The notes beneath the pieces are model-generated. The model was given only the letters and a program-made list of their open reading frames with translations, searched no databases and was not told the DNA's origin. This document shows, piece after piece, positions 1 to 7,726 of a stretch of DNA of 14,453 nt (positions within the stretch are counted from its first letter, which is position 1; each line of letters starts with the position of its first letter). A program made the translations under genes and the position numbers. The stretch is from an uncultured Lachnospiraceae bacterium (GTDB lineage Bacteria > Bacillota_A > Clostridia > Lachnospirales > Lachnospiraceae): assembly GCA_902795715.1 (NCBI GenBank), contig CADBME010000184.1, forward strand, positions 1 to 14,453. Direction: 5' to 3'.

Positions 1-1
1 C

Positions 2-295
2 TCTATCTCAGCCAACTTTTCACCGGGCATATATCTGGGCTACGGCTATCTTGCCATCGCCGCCCTCATATTCGGAAACTGGTCCATTCTGCCCACCCTC
101 TTTGCATGCCTGCTCTTTGGCTTTGCCAAAAGTATCGGCCAGGCAGTAATCCACCAGCTTGGCATGCCCTCCACATATAATGACCTGGTCAGAATCCTTC
201 CCTATGTAGTAACCCTTCTTCTGCTGATTCTGTTTGCGAAAAATAACAGAAGTCCCAGGGCTCTTGGAGAGATTTACGATAAAGGGAAGCGGTAG
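2..295 (+). CDS. C-terminal part of a BMP-type (nucleoside/simple sugar) ABC transporter permease, cut by the window start
   Basis: The frame opens before the window and ends at a TAG at 293-295, giving the last 97 residues. They include a glycine-rich stretch (GYGYLAIAA) followed by FGNWSILPTL and further hydrophobic helices. The protein ends with an arginine/lysine-rich tail carrying ALGEIYDKGKR. This pattern matches the C-terminus of the COG1079-type permeases that work with a BMP-family lipoprotein, a double-length ATPase and a second permease to import nucleosides or similar compounds across the membrane. The rest of that operon would lie to the left. A repeat begins inside the stop codon region, and its short hairpin could end the transcript. 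Family assignment is from recognised motifs; the substrate is unknown. Confidence 0.75.
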   Translation, partial: SISANFSPGIYLGYGYLAIAALIFGNWSILPTLFACLLFGFAKSIGQAVIHQLGMPSTYNDLVRILPYVVTLLLLILFAKNNRSPRALGEIYDKGKR

Positions 296-331
296 TGGGA
301 CAATGGGGACGTTTCATTTTGTCCCACATTG
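292..331 (+). repeat. Dispersed palindromic repeat, copy A
   Basis: A 40-base unit that matches, at 38 of 40 positions, the complement of 3387-3426. Inside it, bases 295-303 (GTGGGACAA) pair with 319-327 (TTGTCCCAC), a 9-bp stem around a 15-base loop. The unit starts within the stop codon of the upstream permease. A T-run at 337-341 lies some distance after the stem, so terminator activity is possible but weak. The GGGGAC/GTCCC composition recalls REP-like elements mobilised by Y1 (IS200-like, RAYT) transposases. That link is an inference from recall, and no such transposase is in the window. Confidence 0.75.
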
Positions 332-352
332 CCCGATTTTTAACAAAGCCTA

Positions 353-382
353 CAGTGGGGAAAGATCATTTCGTCCCGCTTT
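353..382 (+). repeat. Degenerate copy of the same dispersed repeat
   Basis: Starting at CAGTGGGGA, this stretch aligns without gaps to the CAGTGGGGAC...GTCCCACATT part of the 3339-3375 arm with 22 of 30 identities. It still has the GGGGA and GTCCC blocks, but the palindrome is decayed. It lies 21 bases after copy A, so the region upstream of the amidase gene seems to hold one good and one worn copy. Confidence 0.5.
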
Positions 383-406
383 GGAAGGATTTATGAGTGA
401 GGATTT

Positions 407-1561
407 ATGAGTTGTAAAAAGAGAATAAGAAATAATAAATGGCTGACCCGGAATGGGCTTGTTTGCATAGTGATAATGCTTTCACTGTGCAGTCTTTTCC
501 TGGTCGGCTGCGGAAAATCAACAGACAGCCGGACCGGCGGAGGCCAGTCGGCTGATAATGCCAAGACCCCGGCGGGCAGTTCGGAGAGCCTGGAGACAAC
601 AGAATCCCTGTATCCTGCATATACAGGAGAGGAGGGAACCACAGCAATGGATTCTCAATTTAATGCAACTTCCCAAGAAAATACATCCAATGAACCGGAG
701 GCTGTCAGGGATGACCCTGCGACAGACAGAACTGCGTCTGATGACTCTGCTGACTCTTCATCAAGCACGGATGATAAGGAGAAAAGCAATCGGTCCGGAG
801 CTGTTTCCAAAGAAAAAGTTCGCCTTGATCCCTCTTGGAAATATGCGAAGAATTCAAAAATAAAATCAGGAGAGGCTGTACTCTACCAACATCCCAGGGG
901 ACAGGGAAAGGGAATTACAGTGTGTGTCAATGCCGGCCACGGAACCAAGGGAGGAGAGAGCGTGATGACTCTGTGCCATCCGGACGGATCCCCCAAGGTG
1001 ACCGGCGGGACAACCGGCAAGGGAGCCAGGAAGGCCGTGGCAGTTTCCTCGGGAATGACATTTCAGGATGGAACAAGTGAGTCGACAGCAACCCTGACGC
1101 TGGCTAAAATCCTTAAAGAAGATCTTCTGGAAGCCGGCTACAATGTTTTGATGATCCGTGAAAAGGCAGATGTGCAGCTTGATAATGTTGCAAGGACAGT
1201 GATTGCCAATAACATGGCCGACTGCCACATCGCCCTCCACTATGATGATTCAGGCAAGGACAAGGGGGTCTTTTATATCTCCGTGCCGGATAACAGCAGC
1301 TACCGCAGTATGGAACCTGTGAAATCCCTTTGGAAAGAAGATAACAGATTGGGGGCGGTGGTCGTTTCTGCCATTCACAAGGAAGGGTTTAAGTTATTTA
1401 ACAATGGAGCATTGCCTTTGGATCTTACCCAGACATCTTATTCCACGGTTCCTTCCATTGATTTGGAAGTAGGTGACGCAGCCTCGGACTATTCGTCAAA
1501 GACTCAAAAAAAATTGTCAAAGGGTATGGTGAAAGGGATAAACAAGTTTTTTGGACAGTGA
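407..1561 (+). CDS. Lipoprotein N-acetylmuramoyl-L-alanine amidase (Amidase_3 family)
   Basis: Predicted zinc amidase that cuts the bond between MurNAc and the peptide stem, acting outside the membrane. Residues 1-35 form a lipoprotein signal: basic start, hydrophobic core and lipobox LVGC with Cys35. Residues 36-135 are a Ser/Thr/Asp-rich disordered linker. The catalytic domain spans about 168-384. Visible residues are His178 (NAGHG), Glu225 (TSESTATL), His278 (IALHYDD) and Glu354 (IDLEVGD), which fit the two His and one Glu zinc ligands plus the catalytic Glu. About 45 residues separate His178 and Glu225, an insertion I recall from other clostridial amidases of this type. The gene is 40 bases before the L,D-transpeptidase gene, so the two are probably co-transcribed. 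The ATG at 407 has a GAGG at 399-402, only 4 bases away, and overlaps the stop of a five-codon ORF. No strong promoter was seen upstream. Confidence 0.87.
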   Translation: MSCKKRIRNNKWLTRNGLVCIVIMLSLCSLFLVGCGKSTDSRTGGGQSADNAKTPAGSSESLETTESLYPAYTGEEGTTAMDSQFNATSQENTSNEPEAVRDDPATDRTASDDSADSSSSTDDKEKSNRSGAVSKEKVRLDPSWKYAKNSKIKSGEAVLYQHPRGQGKGITVCVNAGHGTKGGESVMTLCHPDGSPKVTGGTTGKGARKAVAVSSGMTFQDGTSESTATLTLAKILKEDLLEAGYNVLMIREKADVQLDNVARTVIANNMADCHIALHYDDSGKDKGVFYISVPDNSSYRSMEPVKSLWKEDNRLGAVVVSAIHKEGFKLFNNGALPLDLTQTSYSTVPSIDLEVGDAASDYSSKTQKKLSKGMVKGINKFFGQ

Positions 1562-1601
1562 AGGAAAAAAGCCGAATAGAAATGATATTGGATGAAAAAA
1601 A

Positions 1602-3167
1602 ATGAGAAGAAGTCGAGAACAATTACCGGATATATTGAAAAGAATAGGAAAAGAGCTCTGGGATGAGGTTTTCTCTCGGGCAAAAACTCTTTGGGCCAGG
1701 ATTCCCATCCGGATAAAAGCGGTTATGATTGCCCTTCTGGTTCTCTTCCTCTGGTCATTCCTTTACACCAAGGTGATTTATGGGGGAAGATGGATGAAAC
1801 ATACGACCATCAACGGAGTCGATGTTTCGGGGAAGTCAAGAGCTGAAACAGAAAAACTCCTCCCCAACGGAGGGGATTACTCCCTTGCCGTTAGCGGAAG
1901 GGCAGGAGGAGAAATGACCATTCAGGCAGAGGACATTGACTATGAGATCATCCCTGACGGGAAAAGGATCGATAAGCTGTTCCGGAAACAACATGCCATT
2001 ATCCGATTTCCATGGAGTTCCAGAAAATATAAAGTAGGCTGGAAAAACAGATATGACGATGAGAAACTCAAAAACCTGATCGACCGGTGTCTGCTGGTGA
2101 AAGGCAGTGAAGATTATAAGATTGAAAAGCCGGTGTCAGCTGATATCATTTTCTCTGAAAAAGAAGGGAAACCGGTTGTCAAAAAAGAAAAATACGGAAA
2201 TACTCTGAACAAAAAAGAATTCTTGAAAGTCATTAAAAAGGCCTTGGACCGGGAAAGCCGAACCATCAATATCAACTCGAAAAAGAAGTATCCCGACGTG
2301 TATCAGAAGCCGGCAGTAACCAGTGACAGCAAAGAAATCCGACAGGGACTCATCGATTATAAGACCTATATCAACAGATACATCTGCTGGGATATGTGGG
2401 AAGGAGAGACCTGGACCATCAAGCCGGATCAGATTCGGGATTTAGCCTACTACTCCGATGGGAAGATGCAATGCCGTATCTATAAGCTGGAAAAACTGTT
2501 GCAGCGTTTTTGCAAAAAATACGAAACAGCAGGAAAACCACGTATATTTACCAGTCACAAAGGGAAAAAAGTGAAAATTACCAAAGGAGATTACGGCTGG
2601 AAACTGGACTTTGCCAAGGTGCTTGATCAGGCTGAAACCGCACTGGAGGAGAAGATCGATGAAAAGGCAGTCGACCGTTTTATTGATATACCATCGACGG
2701 AAAACAGGGAAGGAGTGACCATCCACCTTAAACCTCAGTATAAAACGGAAGCCTGGACCAGAGACTATGAAAATTATCAGGACTGGGATCCCAATACCTA
2801 CACGGAAGTCTCCATTGCCGAGCAGATGATCTATGTCCACAGGAAAGGAAAGATAGCCTTTCAATGCAAGACCATATCCGGCTTGCCCGTAGAAGGAAGA
2901 GAAACCGGAAAAGGGGTATTCTACGTTAAAGGCAGAAGTATGGACCGGGTTCTCAGGGGAGATGATTATGAAACACCGGTAAAATACTGGATTCGACTGA
3001 CGGTAACCGGAACCGGATTTCATGCTGCTCCCTGGCAGAAATGGGACAAGTGGTCCAAAACCTACTACAAAAAACACGGATCTCACGGCTGCCTGAACTT
3101 ATCTGACAAAAACGCAGCAAAAATGTATGAAATCCTTGAAAAAGGAGAAGCGGTATTTATCTATTAA
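1602..3167 (+). CDS. Membrane-anchored L,D-transpeptidase (YkuD domain) with PG-binding-4-like stalk
   Basis: Predicted peptidoglycan cross-linking enzyme making 3-3 bridges, or attaching molecules to the wall. Residues 1-37 are basic and cytoplasmic, and 38-60 form one membrane helix. Residues from about 66 to 370 are the extracellular stalk. It begins with TTINGVDVSGKS, typical of the PG_binding_4 domains that sit before clostridial YkuD domains. The YkuD domain covers about 400-521. It has His474 (GFHAAPW), the usual upstream histidine, and GSHGC at 493-497 with Cys497 as the expected nucleophile. Length (521 residues) and domain order are usual for this group. The ATG at 1602 is preceded by an A-rich run with no clear Shine-Dalgarno. 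It follows the amidase by 40 bases, suggesting a cell-wall remodelling operon. There is no strong terminator directly after it. Confidence 0.9.
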   Translation: MRRSREQLPDILKRIGKELWDEVFSRAKTLWARIPIRIKAVMIALLVLFLWSFLYTKVIYGGRWMKHTTINGVDVSGKSRAETEKLLPNGGDYSLAVSGRAGGEMTIQAEDIDYEIIPDGKRIDKLFRKQHAIIRFPWSSRKYKVGWKNRYDDEKLKNLIDRCLLVKGSEDYKIEKPVSADIIFSEKEGKPVVKKEKYGNTLNKKEFLKVIKKALDRESRTININSKKKYPDVYQKPAVTSDSKEIRQGLIDYKTYINRYICWDMWEGETWTIKPDQIRDLAYYSDGKMQCRIYKLEKLLQRFCKKYETAGKPRIFTSHKGKKVKITKGDYGWKLDFAKVLDQAETALEEKIDEKAVDRFIDIPSTENREGVTIHLKPQYKTEAWTRDYENYQDWDPNTYTEVSIAEQMIYVHRKGKIAFQCKTISGLPVEGRETGKGVFYVKGRSMDRVLRGDDYETPVKYWIRLTVTGTGFHAAPWQKWDKWSKTYYKKHGSHGCLNLSDKNAAKMYEILEKGEAVFIY

Positions 3168-3219
3168 ATGGATATAGTGATTCAAGAGGACATATTGTTG
3201 AATTGTAAACAATAAAAAA

Positions 3220-3291
3220 TGGAAGGTACAGGGCTTGAACCTGCGACCCCTCGCACGTCAAGCGAGTGCTCTCCCACTGAGCTAACCTTCC
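3220..3291 (-). tRNA. tRNA-Val (anticodon GAC)
   Basis: On the minus strand the 72 bases fold as a complete cloverleaf. The acceptor GGAAGGT pairs with ACCTTCC, the D-stem is GCTC/GAGC around AGTGGGA, and the anticodon stem is CTCGC/GCGAG around TTGACGT. The T-stem is GCAGG/CCTGT around TTCAAGC. The anticodon GAC at 3257-3259 reads Val codons GUC and GUU. The discriminator base is A and it is followed by a T-rich run, so the 3' CCA is not encoded and must be added. The gene stands alone, antisense to any read-through from the L,D-transpeptidase gene. A promoter lies just upstream at 3301-3329. Confidence 0.96.
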
Positions 3292-3300
3292 ATTGATAAA

Positions 3301-3329
3301 ACTATACCATAATACTGAACGAAAGTCCA
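3301..3329 (-). promoter_or_regulatory. Promoter of the tRNA-Val gene
   Basis: On the minus strand, a -35 box TGGACT (complement of 3324-3329) and a -10 box TATAGT (complement of 3301-3306) are separated by 17 bases. The -10 ends 9 bases before the mature tRNA, which fits a very short 5' leader removed by RNase P. Confidence 0.7.
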
Positions 3330-3330
3330 T

Positions 3331-3422
3331 AAAGAAAATGGGACAGTGGGGACGTTTCATATTGTCCCACATTGTTAAAACTGATACAATGTGGGACAAT
3401 ATGAAACGTCCCCACTGTCCCA
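3331..3422 (-). terminator. Possible terminator of the amino-acid transporter operon
   Basis: Read on the minus strand, the 37-bp stem is followed directly by ATTTTCTTT (complement of 3331-3339), a U-rich tract after a strong GC-containing hairpin. It comes right after the last gene of the five-gene operon. The stem is much longer than in normal intrinsic terminators, so the element probably arose as a repeat and may serve this role second-hand. Confidence 0.5.
3339..3422. repeat. Perfect 37-bp inverted repeat with 10-base loop, built from two opposed copies of the dispersed repeat
   Basis: Bases 3339-3375 are the exact reverse complement of 3386-3422, with loop 3376-3385. Each arm is itself close to palindromic: TGGGACA at 3339-3345 matches TGTCCCA at 3363-3369, and GTGGGACA at 3391-3398 matches TGTCCCAC at 3416-3423. 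The DNA can therefore form either one long cruciform or two small hairpins. The unit in each arm is the one found at 292-331. The structure lies 6 bases after the stop of the amino-acid ABC ATPase gene and just upstream of the tRNA promoter, between opposing gene groups. It resembles paired REP-type elements, but no mobilising enzyme is seen here. Confidence 0.9.
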
Positions 3423-3428
3423 CTACTT

Positions 3429-4520
3429 TTAAAAAGAAATAGTACAGATATTTTCCTGGCCATGGCTATATTGTATGGAGGAGGACAGTTTTTCTACAAT
3501 GAGGGCGGAGAGTTTATCGCCGTCTTTGATTGGGTCGAATTTGTCGCCTCCATAGCGAATCTTCATGATGGATGTATCATCCGCTTCGGCGTGTTCGATG
3601 TCGATTTGGATTGGAAATCCTTCCTGATTTTCTCTGAGTTTGATTATGATATTCTGTATTACTATTTCTTCGAATCCCAGAATAATGTGGCGGAGCCTGG
3701 AGGGGGCTACCATGGCTTCTCTTCCGAAGACTTCGAGTTTTTGGAGGATGCCTGCATAATCCAGGTCGGGATCCGGTATTTCGATAGAGATCGATTTGAG
3801 TCGTTTGATGAATTGGCGGGTCTTTTGTTTGACCGGATGGTTGAAGATCTGGTCAGGCGTGCCTTCTTCGTAGATGATTCCTTCATCCATATAGAAGACG
3901 CGGTTGGATACATCCCGGGCAAATTTCATCTCATGGGTGACGATCATCATGGTCATGCCTTCTTCGGCCAGGCTGCGTATGACGGAGAGGACTTCTCCGA
4001 CCATAGTGGGGTCCAGGGCTGAGGTGGGCTCGTCAAAGAGGATTATATCCGGTTTCATGGCGATGGCTCTGGCGATGGCAATTCGCTGTTTCTGGCCGCC
4101 GGAGAGTTCCTCCGGGAAACTGTCTGCCTTGTCTGCCAGGCCGACACGTTCGAGCAGGGCCATTCCCTCCATGCGTGCCTGGTCTTTTGGAATTCCAAGC
4201 AGGTCAACCGGGGCTGCCATTACATTTCCGATGATGTTCAGATTGTCAAAGAGGTTAAAGGACTGGAATACCATTCCCATTTTGCGGCGTACCATGTTGA
4301 TTTTGCATTTGGGATCTGTGATTACCTCGTCATTTACGGTTACGGTTCCCGATGTTGGTTTTTCCAGTTGATTCAGACAGCGGAGCAGAGTGGATTTTCC
4401 TGTGCCGGATGGCCCGACAATGGAAATGACATCGCCTTTGTGAATTTCAGCGCAGATATCCTTAAGGGGAGTGACTCCGGGATATTCTTTGCGCAGATGT
4501 TCAATCTTGATAAGGGTCAT
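3429..4520 (-). CDS. Polar amino-acid ABC transporter ATP-binding protein with extra C-terminal GHKL-like domain
   Basis: Residues 1-242 are a standard GlnQ/HisP-type ATPase that powers import. Walker A is GPSGTGKST (36-44), the Q-loop is Gln86 and the signature LSGGQ is at 139-143. Walker B is IILFDE with Asp163 and Glu164, and the H-loop is His196. Family members normally end near residue 240-250, but this one runs to 363. The tail (about 252-363) contains [11 protein letters not shown], then [10 protein letters not shown] and finally [18 protein letters not shown]. This order recalls the N-box, the D-x-G box and the closing helix-strand of GHKL/anti-sigma-type ATPases. The N-box Asn is shifted or replaced by Gln, and the Asp and glycine loop are missing, so nucleotide binding is probably lost. 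The start ATG overlaps the stop of the permease fusion gene (ATGA at 4517-4520), so the two are translationally coupled and are most likely partners. Confidence 0.9.
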   Translation of the reverse strand: MTLIKIEHLRKEYPGVTPLKDICAEIHKGDVISIVGPSGTGKSTLLRCLNQLEKPTSGTVTVNDEVITDPKCKINMVRRKMGMVFQSFNLFDNLNIIGNVMAAPVDLLGIPKDQARMEGMALLERVGLADKADSFPEELSGGQKQRIAIARAIAMKPDIILFDEPTSALDPTMVGEVLSVIRSLAEEGMTMMIVTHEMKFARDVSNRVFYMDEGIIYEEGTPDQIFNHPVKQKTRQFIKRLKSISIEIPDPDLDYAGILQKLEVFGREAMVAPSRLRHIILGFEEIVIQNIIIKLRENQEGFPIQIDIEHAEADDTSIMKIRYGGDKFDPIKDGDKLSALIVEKLSSSIQYSHGQENICTISF

Positions 4521-6934
4521 TGGTCCATTCCCCCTTTCTCCGATGCGTCTTTGACTGATTCTAAGGGTTCAGCATATCCTTCGATTCCGGATGAATCAGC
4601 TGCCGGGTCATTTGCTTTTTCTCCCTCTGCCTTTGAGTAAGCCTTCGATTTTGTCCCTCTGGCCGATCGGGGATCGATATGATTAAGGAACCATCCGATT
4701 GCCAGGGATAGGATCCAGGCCAGGATAAAATAGATGATAGCCGTTGCGATCAGTGGGAAGAAGGCTTCATAGGTCCGGCTTCTTATAATATCGCTCATCT
4801 TGGTCAGGTCCTGTATGGCGATGTATCCCACGATTGAGGTGCTCTTAAGCAAGGACACGATTTCCCCGCGGTAAACCGGCAGAAAATGAACGGCTGCCTG
4901 GGGGAAAATAAATTTGAAAAAAGTTTGTTTTTCTGAATAGCCCAGGGCAAGAGCAGCCTCTCTCTGCCCCTTGTCGATGCTTTCAATTCCGGAACGCATG
5001 ATTTCCGAAATATAGGCAGCAGAGTTCAGGCTGAATCCAATGATAGCAACGCTAACAGCCGACAGAAAAGAGTGGGCAAAGATGACATAGTAAAGAATCA
5101 TGAGCAGAACCACCATAGGTGTCCCCTGGAGCAGCTTTACATATAAATCGCATATTTTGTTGGAAAAGATACTGTCAGCCTTCCGGAACATACAGATTAA
5201 AAAAGCAAGAATCGTTCCGAAAAATGCGGATAATAATGTAATCAGACAGGTAACACCGATGCCCTGCAAAATCATTTTCCAGCGGTTTTCCCGAATAAAG
5301 TTTTTCTCAAAACTTTCAAGGATGCCTTGGAAGAAGGCCTTTTTACCGGAAGCCCCGGAAGATGAGTCCGCAAGGTCTGAGGCTCTGACGGCCAGGACGG
5401 CGCCCGCGGTATAATGAGGCTCGGAAAAATAAACGCTCTCTGCCCTCTCTTCGGTAATGGTGATGCCGGAACTGCCCAGATCAGCTTTTCCTGTTTCGAT
5501 GGATGGCAGAATCGCGTCAAATCTGCAGTTGAAGATATCCAGTCCATAACCTTTTTCCTTGCAGAAAAGATAAATGATATCAATTTCATAACCTGCCGGT
5601 TTCCCCCCGATAATGTAGGAAAATGGTGGGTTTTCTGTTTCGGTGGCCATAATCAGGCGGCCTTTTTTTGCCGGAAGAGATTCCGTGTCCGCGGCTTTCT
5701 GCTTGCCTTCATCCTTACTGAACCATTTTTCATCCAGGGATTTCAGGGTTCCGTCTTCCTTGATTTTTTTTATGAATTCACTGAATTCATCACAAAGGGC
5801 CTTCCCTTTTTTGTTTTTGGGAAAGGCATAGCCAAATTCGTAAGACTCCATGAAATCAGGAAGATAAGCAACCCGGTCATTGTGGATCATCATATAGCGA
5901 AGAACCGGCTCATCGGCGCAGAAACCGTCAATCTTGCCGGCATCGAGAGCAGCGACCATATCTCCATAGCTGTTAAAATACTTGATTTTGGCATTGGGGA
6001 GATTGAGTTTGATGGAATGGTCATAAGTCGTTCCGGTTGAAGAACCTATAACTTTCCCGTCATAATCCTGCAAGGTCTTACCTGAGTTTTCTTCGGCCAG
6101 ATCTTCCGAGCGGACACCCACCACAATTCCCCCATCGCTGACCGGATCGGAGAAAAGAACACTTTCTTCTCTCTCGGGAGTGACATTCAGGGAAGTGGTG
6201 AACTCATACCTTCCGGAAACCAGGGCAGGAATTCTGGCTGAAAAATCGACTTCGCCCAATTCAAGATTGTAGCCGTATTCTTTGCAGAATCTCACAACCA
6301 CATCGATATCGAAGCCTACATTTTTTTCATCTTTTATATAGGAAAATGGCTCATCGGTGGAGGTGGTCACCACATGGATGGTGCCGTTCTTACCGTCAAG
6401 GCCGGACATGTCCACTACTTTTTTGCTCTCATCTGTTCCGAACCAGATGGAATCAATCTCATCATAGGTCCCGTCTTCTTTGATTTTCTTAAGAAATGCA
6501 TTCAGCTGATCGCACAGTTTTTTCTCATCAGCATCATCCTTGCGGAAGGCAAAAGAATACTTATTATTTGTCAGTCTTCCCTTAATGTAATCAATCTGGG
6601 GCTGCACGGCGTGAATACGTCTCAGAGCCGGCTCGTCTCCCAGAAAAGCGTCAATACTGCCATTGATGAGGGCAATATTCATATCAGGATACCCGCTGTA
6701 ATAGAAGTATTCACTGTCAGGGAAAAACTTAAAGCTTTCGGCTTCCATGTTTGTGCCTGTGAGGATACCGATTTTCTTTCCGTTATAATCGGAGTACTCG
6801 ACTTTTTTTATCGGTTTGGACTTCGCTGCTTTCCTTCTTTCAGCCTTGCCCGGCCCATAGACAAAGATCAGACCAAGGACAATGATCAAGCTTACTATGA
6901 GAATTATCCGGTCGGTTTTCTTTAACTGTTTCAC
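4517..6934 (-). CDS. Polar amino-acid ABC permease fused to tethered substrate-binding modules arranged half-whole-half
   Basis: An 805-residue fusion. Residues 9-27 form a membrane anchor. Residues 47-172 match only the second half of an SBP_bac_3 module ([11 protein letters not shown], Asp95, Asp100, ending [10 protein letters not shown]). Residues 184-412 are a whole module, with Arg255 in NVTPER and Asp336 and Asp341. Residues 425-522 match only the first half, with Arg497 in ITEER, stopping after AVRASDLA. A HisM/GlnP-type permease follows at about 553-750, with an EAA loop starting at Glu659 and a GYSEKQ turn, then a polar tail of 55 residues. In GlnP-like proteins whole binding domains precede the membrane part, so the split halves are unusual. 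The start is GTG (complement of 6932-6934) with GGAGA 6 bases upstream, which sets the start. It lies 54 bases after the previous ATPase gene in the same operon and overlaps the next ATPase gene by 4 bases. The substrate is unknown beyond polar amino acids. Confidence 0.88.
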   Translation of the reverse strand: MKQLKKTDRIILIVSLIIVLGLIFVYGPGKAERRKAAKSKPIKKVEYSDYNGKKIGILTGTNMEAESFKFFPDSEYFYYSGYPDMNIALINGSIDAFLGDEPALRRIHAVQPQIDYIKGRLTNNKYSFAFRKDDADEKKLCDQLNAFLKKIKEDGTYDEIDSIWFGTDESKKVVDMSGLDGKNGTIHVVTTSTDEPFSYIKDEKNVGFDIDVVVRFCKEYGYNLELGEVDFSARIPALVSGRYEFTTSLNVTPEREESVLFSDPVSDGGIVVGVRSEDLAEENSGKTLQDYDGKVIGSSTGTTYDHSIKLNLPNAKIKYFNSYGDMVAALDAGKIDGFCADEPVLRYMMIHNDRVAYLPDFMESYEFGYAFPKNKKGKALCDEFSEFIKKIKEDGTLKSLDEKWFSKDEGKQKAADTESLPAKKGRLIMATETENPPFSYIIGGKPAGYEIDIIYLFCKEKGYGLDIFNCRFDAILPSIETGKADLGSSGITITEERAESVYFSEPHYTAGAVLAVRASDLADSSSGASGKKAFFQGILESFEKNFIRENRWKMILQGIGVTCLITLLSAFFGTILAFLICMFRKADSIFSNKICDLYVKLLQGTPMVVLLMILYYVIFAHSFLSAVSVAIIGFSLNSAAYISEIMRSGIESIDKGQREAALALGYSEKQTFFKFIFPQAAVHFLPVYRGEIVSLLKSTSIVGYIAIQDLTKMSDIIRSRTYEAFFPLIATAIIYFILAWILSLAIGWFLNHIDPRSARGTKSKAYSKAEGEKANDPAADSSGIEGYAEPLESVKDASEKGGMDQ

Positions 6935-6988
6935 GATAGGTCTCCAATCTTATACATTAGAGGGCTGCCTCCTGCGGTATGCGGCGGA

Positions 6989-7726
6989 TTATTTTACGTT
7001 CCACTCCAGGAGGGTAGCCAGGAATTTTCTTAAAGAGGAGCTTTGGGGTGCAGCAAAAAGCTGGTTGCTGCTCCCGTATTCCAGGATTTTTCCATCATGT
7101 AAAAACATGGTTTTTTCACAGGCTTTCCTGGCAAATCCCATCTCGTGGGTGACAATGATGAAATTCCTTCCTTCTTCTTTCAGTTCCTGAATCATGTCAA
7201 GGACTTCAATGGTATACTCGGGATCCAGGGCGCTGGTAGGCTCGTCAAGAAGGAGAAGGGAAGGATTGGGAGCAATAGCCCGGGCGATGGCAATCCGCTG
7301 GCTTTGCCCGCCGGAAAGCTCAAAGGGGTATTTGCCGGATTCCTGTCCCAGACCGAAACGGTCCAGAAGGGCAGCGGCTCTTGCCTCGGCTTCCTCCTTT
7401 TTGTAATCATGGACTTTGATTAGTGGCATGGTGATGTTTTCCATGGCGGTCAGGTGTTTCAAAAGTCCGTTTTGCTGAAATACAAATCCCAGTTGTCTGC
7501 GGTATCGAAGCCGGTCCGAAGATCGTTTTCCGCAGGAAATGCCATCCAGCAGGACCTGACCGGAGCTGGGCTCCAAAAGGCAGGCGATAATCCGCAAAAG
7601 GGTGGATTTTCCGCCTCCGGAGGATCCGATAACGGCCAGGGTGGTGAAATCATCCTCAAAATCAATCTGATCCAATACTGTTCTCTGGCCGAATTTTTTG
7701 ACCAGATGATCCAATTTAATTCTCAT
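6989..7726 (-). CDS. Polar amino-acid ABC transporter ATP-binding protein
   Basis: A 245-residue GlnQ-type ATPase, the energy-coupling subunit of the importer formed with the two genes before it. Walker A is GSSGGGKST (34-42), the Q-loop is Gln84, the signature LSGGQ is at 137-141, Walker B ends in Asp161-Glu162, and the H-loop is His194. All catalytic positions are present and the length is normal. The start at 7726 was chosen over an in-frame ATG nine codons upstream because AAAGGAG lies at a good distance before it. That ribosome binding site is inside the last codons of the permease gene, and the genes overlap by 11 bases, pointing to coupled translation. It lacks the C-terminal extension found in the other ATPase of this operon. 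Confidence 0.94.
   Translation of the reverse strand: MRIKLDHLVKKFGQRTVLDQIDFEDDFTTLAVIGSSGGGKSTLLRIIACLLEPSSGQVLLDGISCGKRSSDRLRYRRQLGFVFQQNGLLKHLTAMENITMPLIKVHDYKKEEAEARAAALLDRFGLGQESGKYPFELSGGQSQRIAIARAIAPNPSLLLLDEPTSALDPEYTIEVLDMIQELKEEGRNFIIVTHEMGFARKACEKTMFLHDGKILEYGSSNQLFAAPQSSSLRKFLATLLEWNVK

Noticed and set aside
329..356. Promoter for the amidase gene (TTGCCC and TACAGT, 16 bases apart)
   Set aside because: Both boxes are poor matches and lie partly within the repeat copies; not strong enough to list.
3193..3219. Terminator after the tRNA or after the L,D-transpeptidase gene
   Set aside because: Only a 6-bp AT-only stem (ATTGTT/AACAAT) is present, and the T-rich run next to the tRNA precedes rather than follows it on the minus strand.
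3339..3422. CRISPR repeat or insertion-sequence ends
   Set aside because: Only two opposed copies here and one near 292, without regular spacers, cas genes or a transposase between them.
3462..4022. Plus-strand ORF of 186 codons opposite the ABC ATPase gene, and similar long opposite-strand frames elsewhere
   Set aside because: It is antisense to a gene with clear ATPase motifs, resembles no family and has no ribosome binding site. The same holds for the opposite-strand frames over the permease fusion and the helical-repeat gene.
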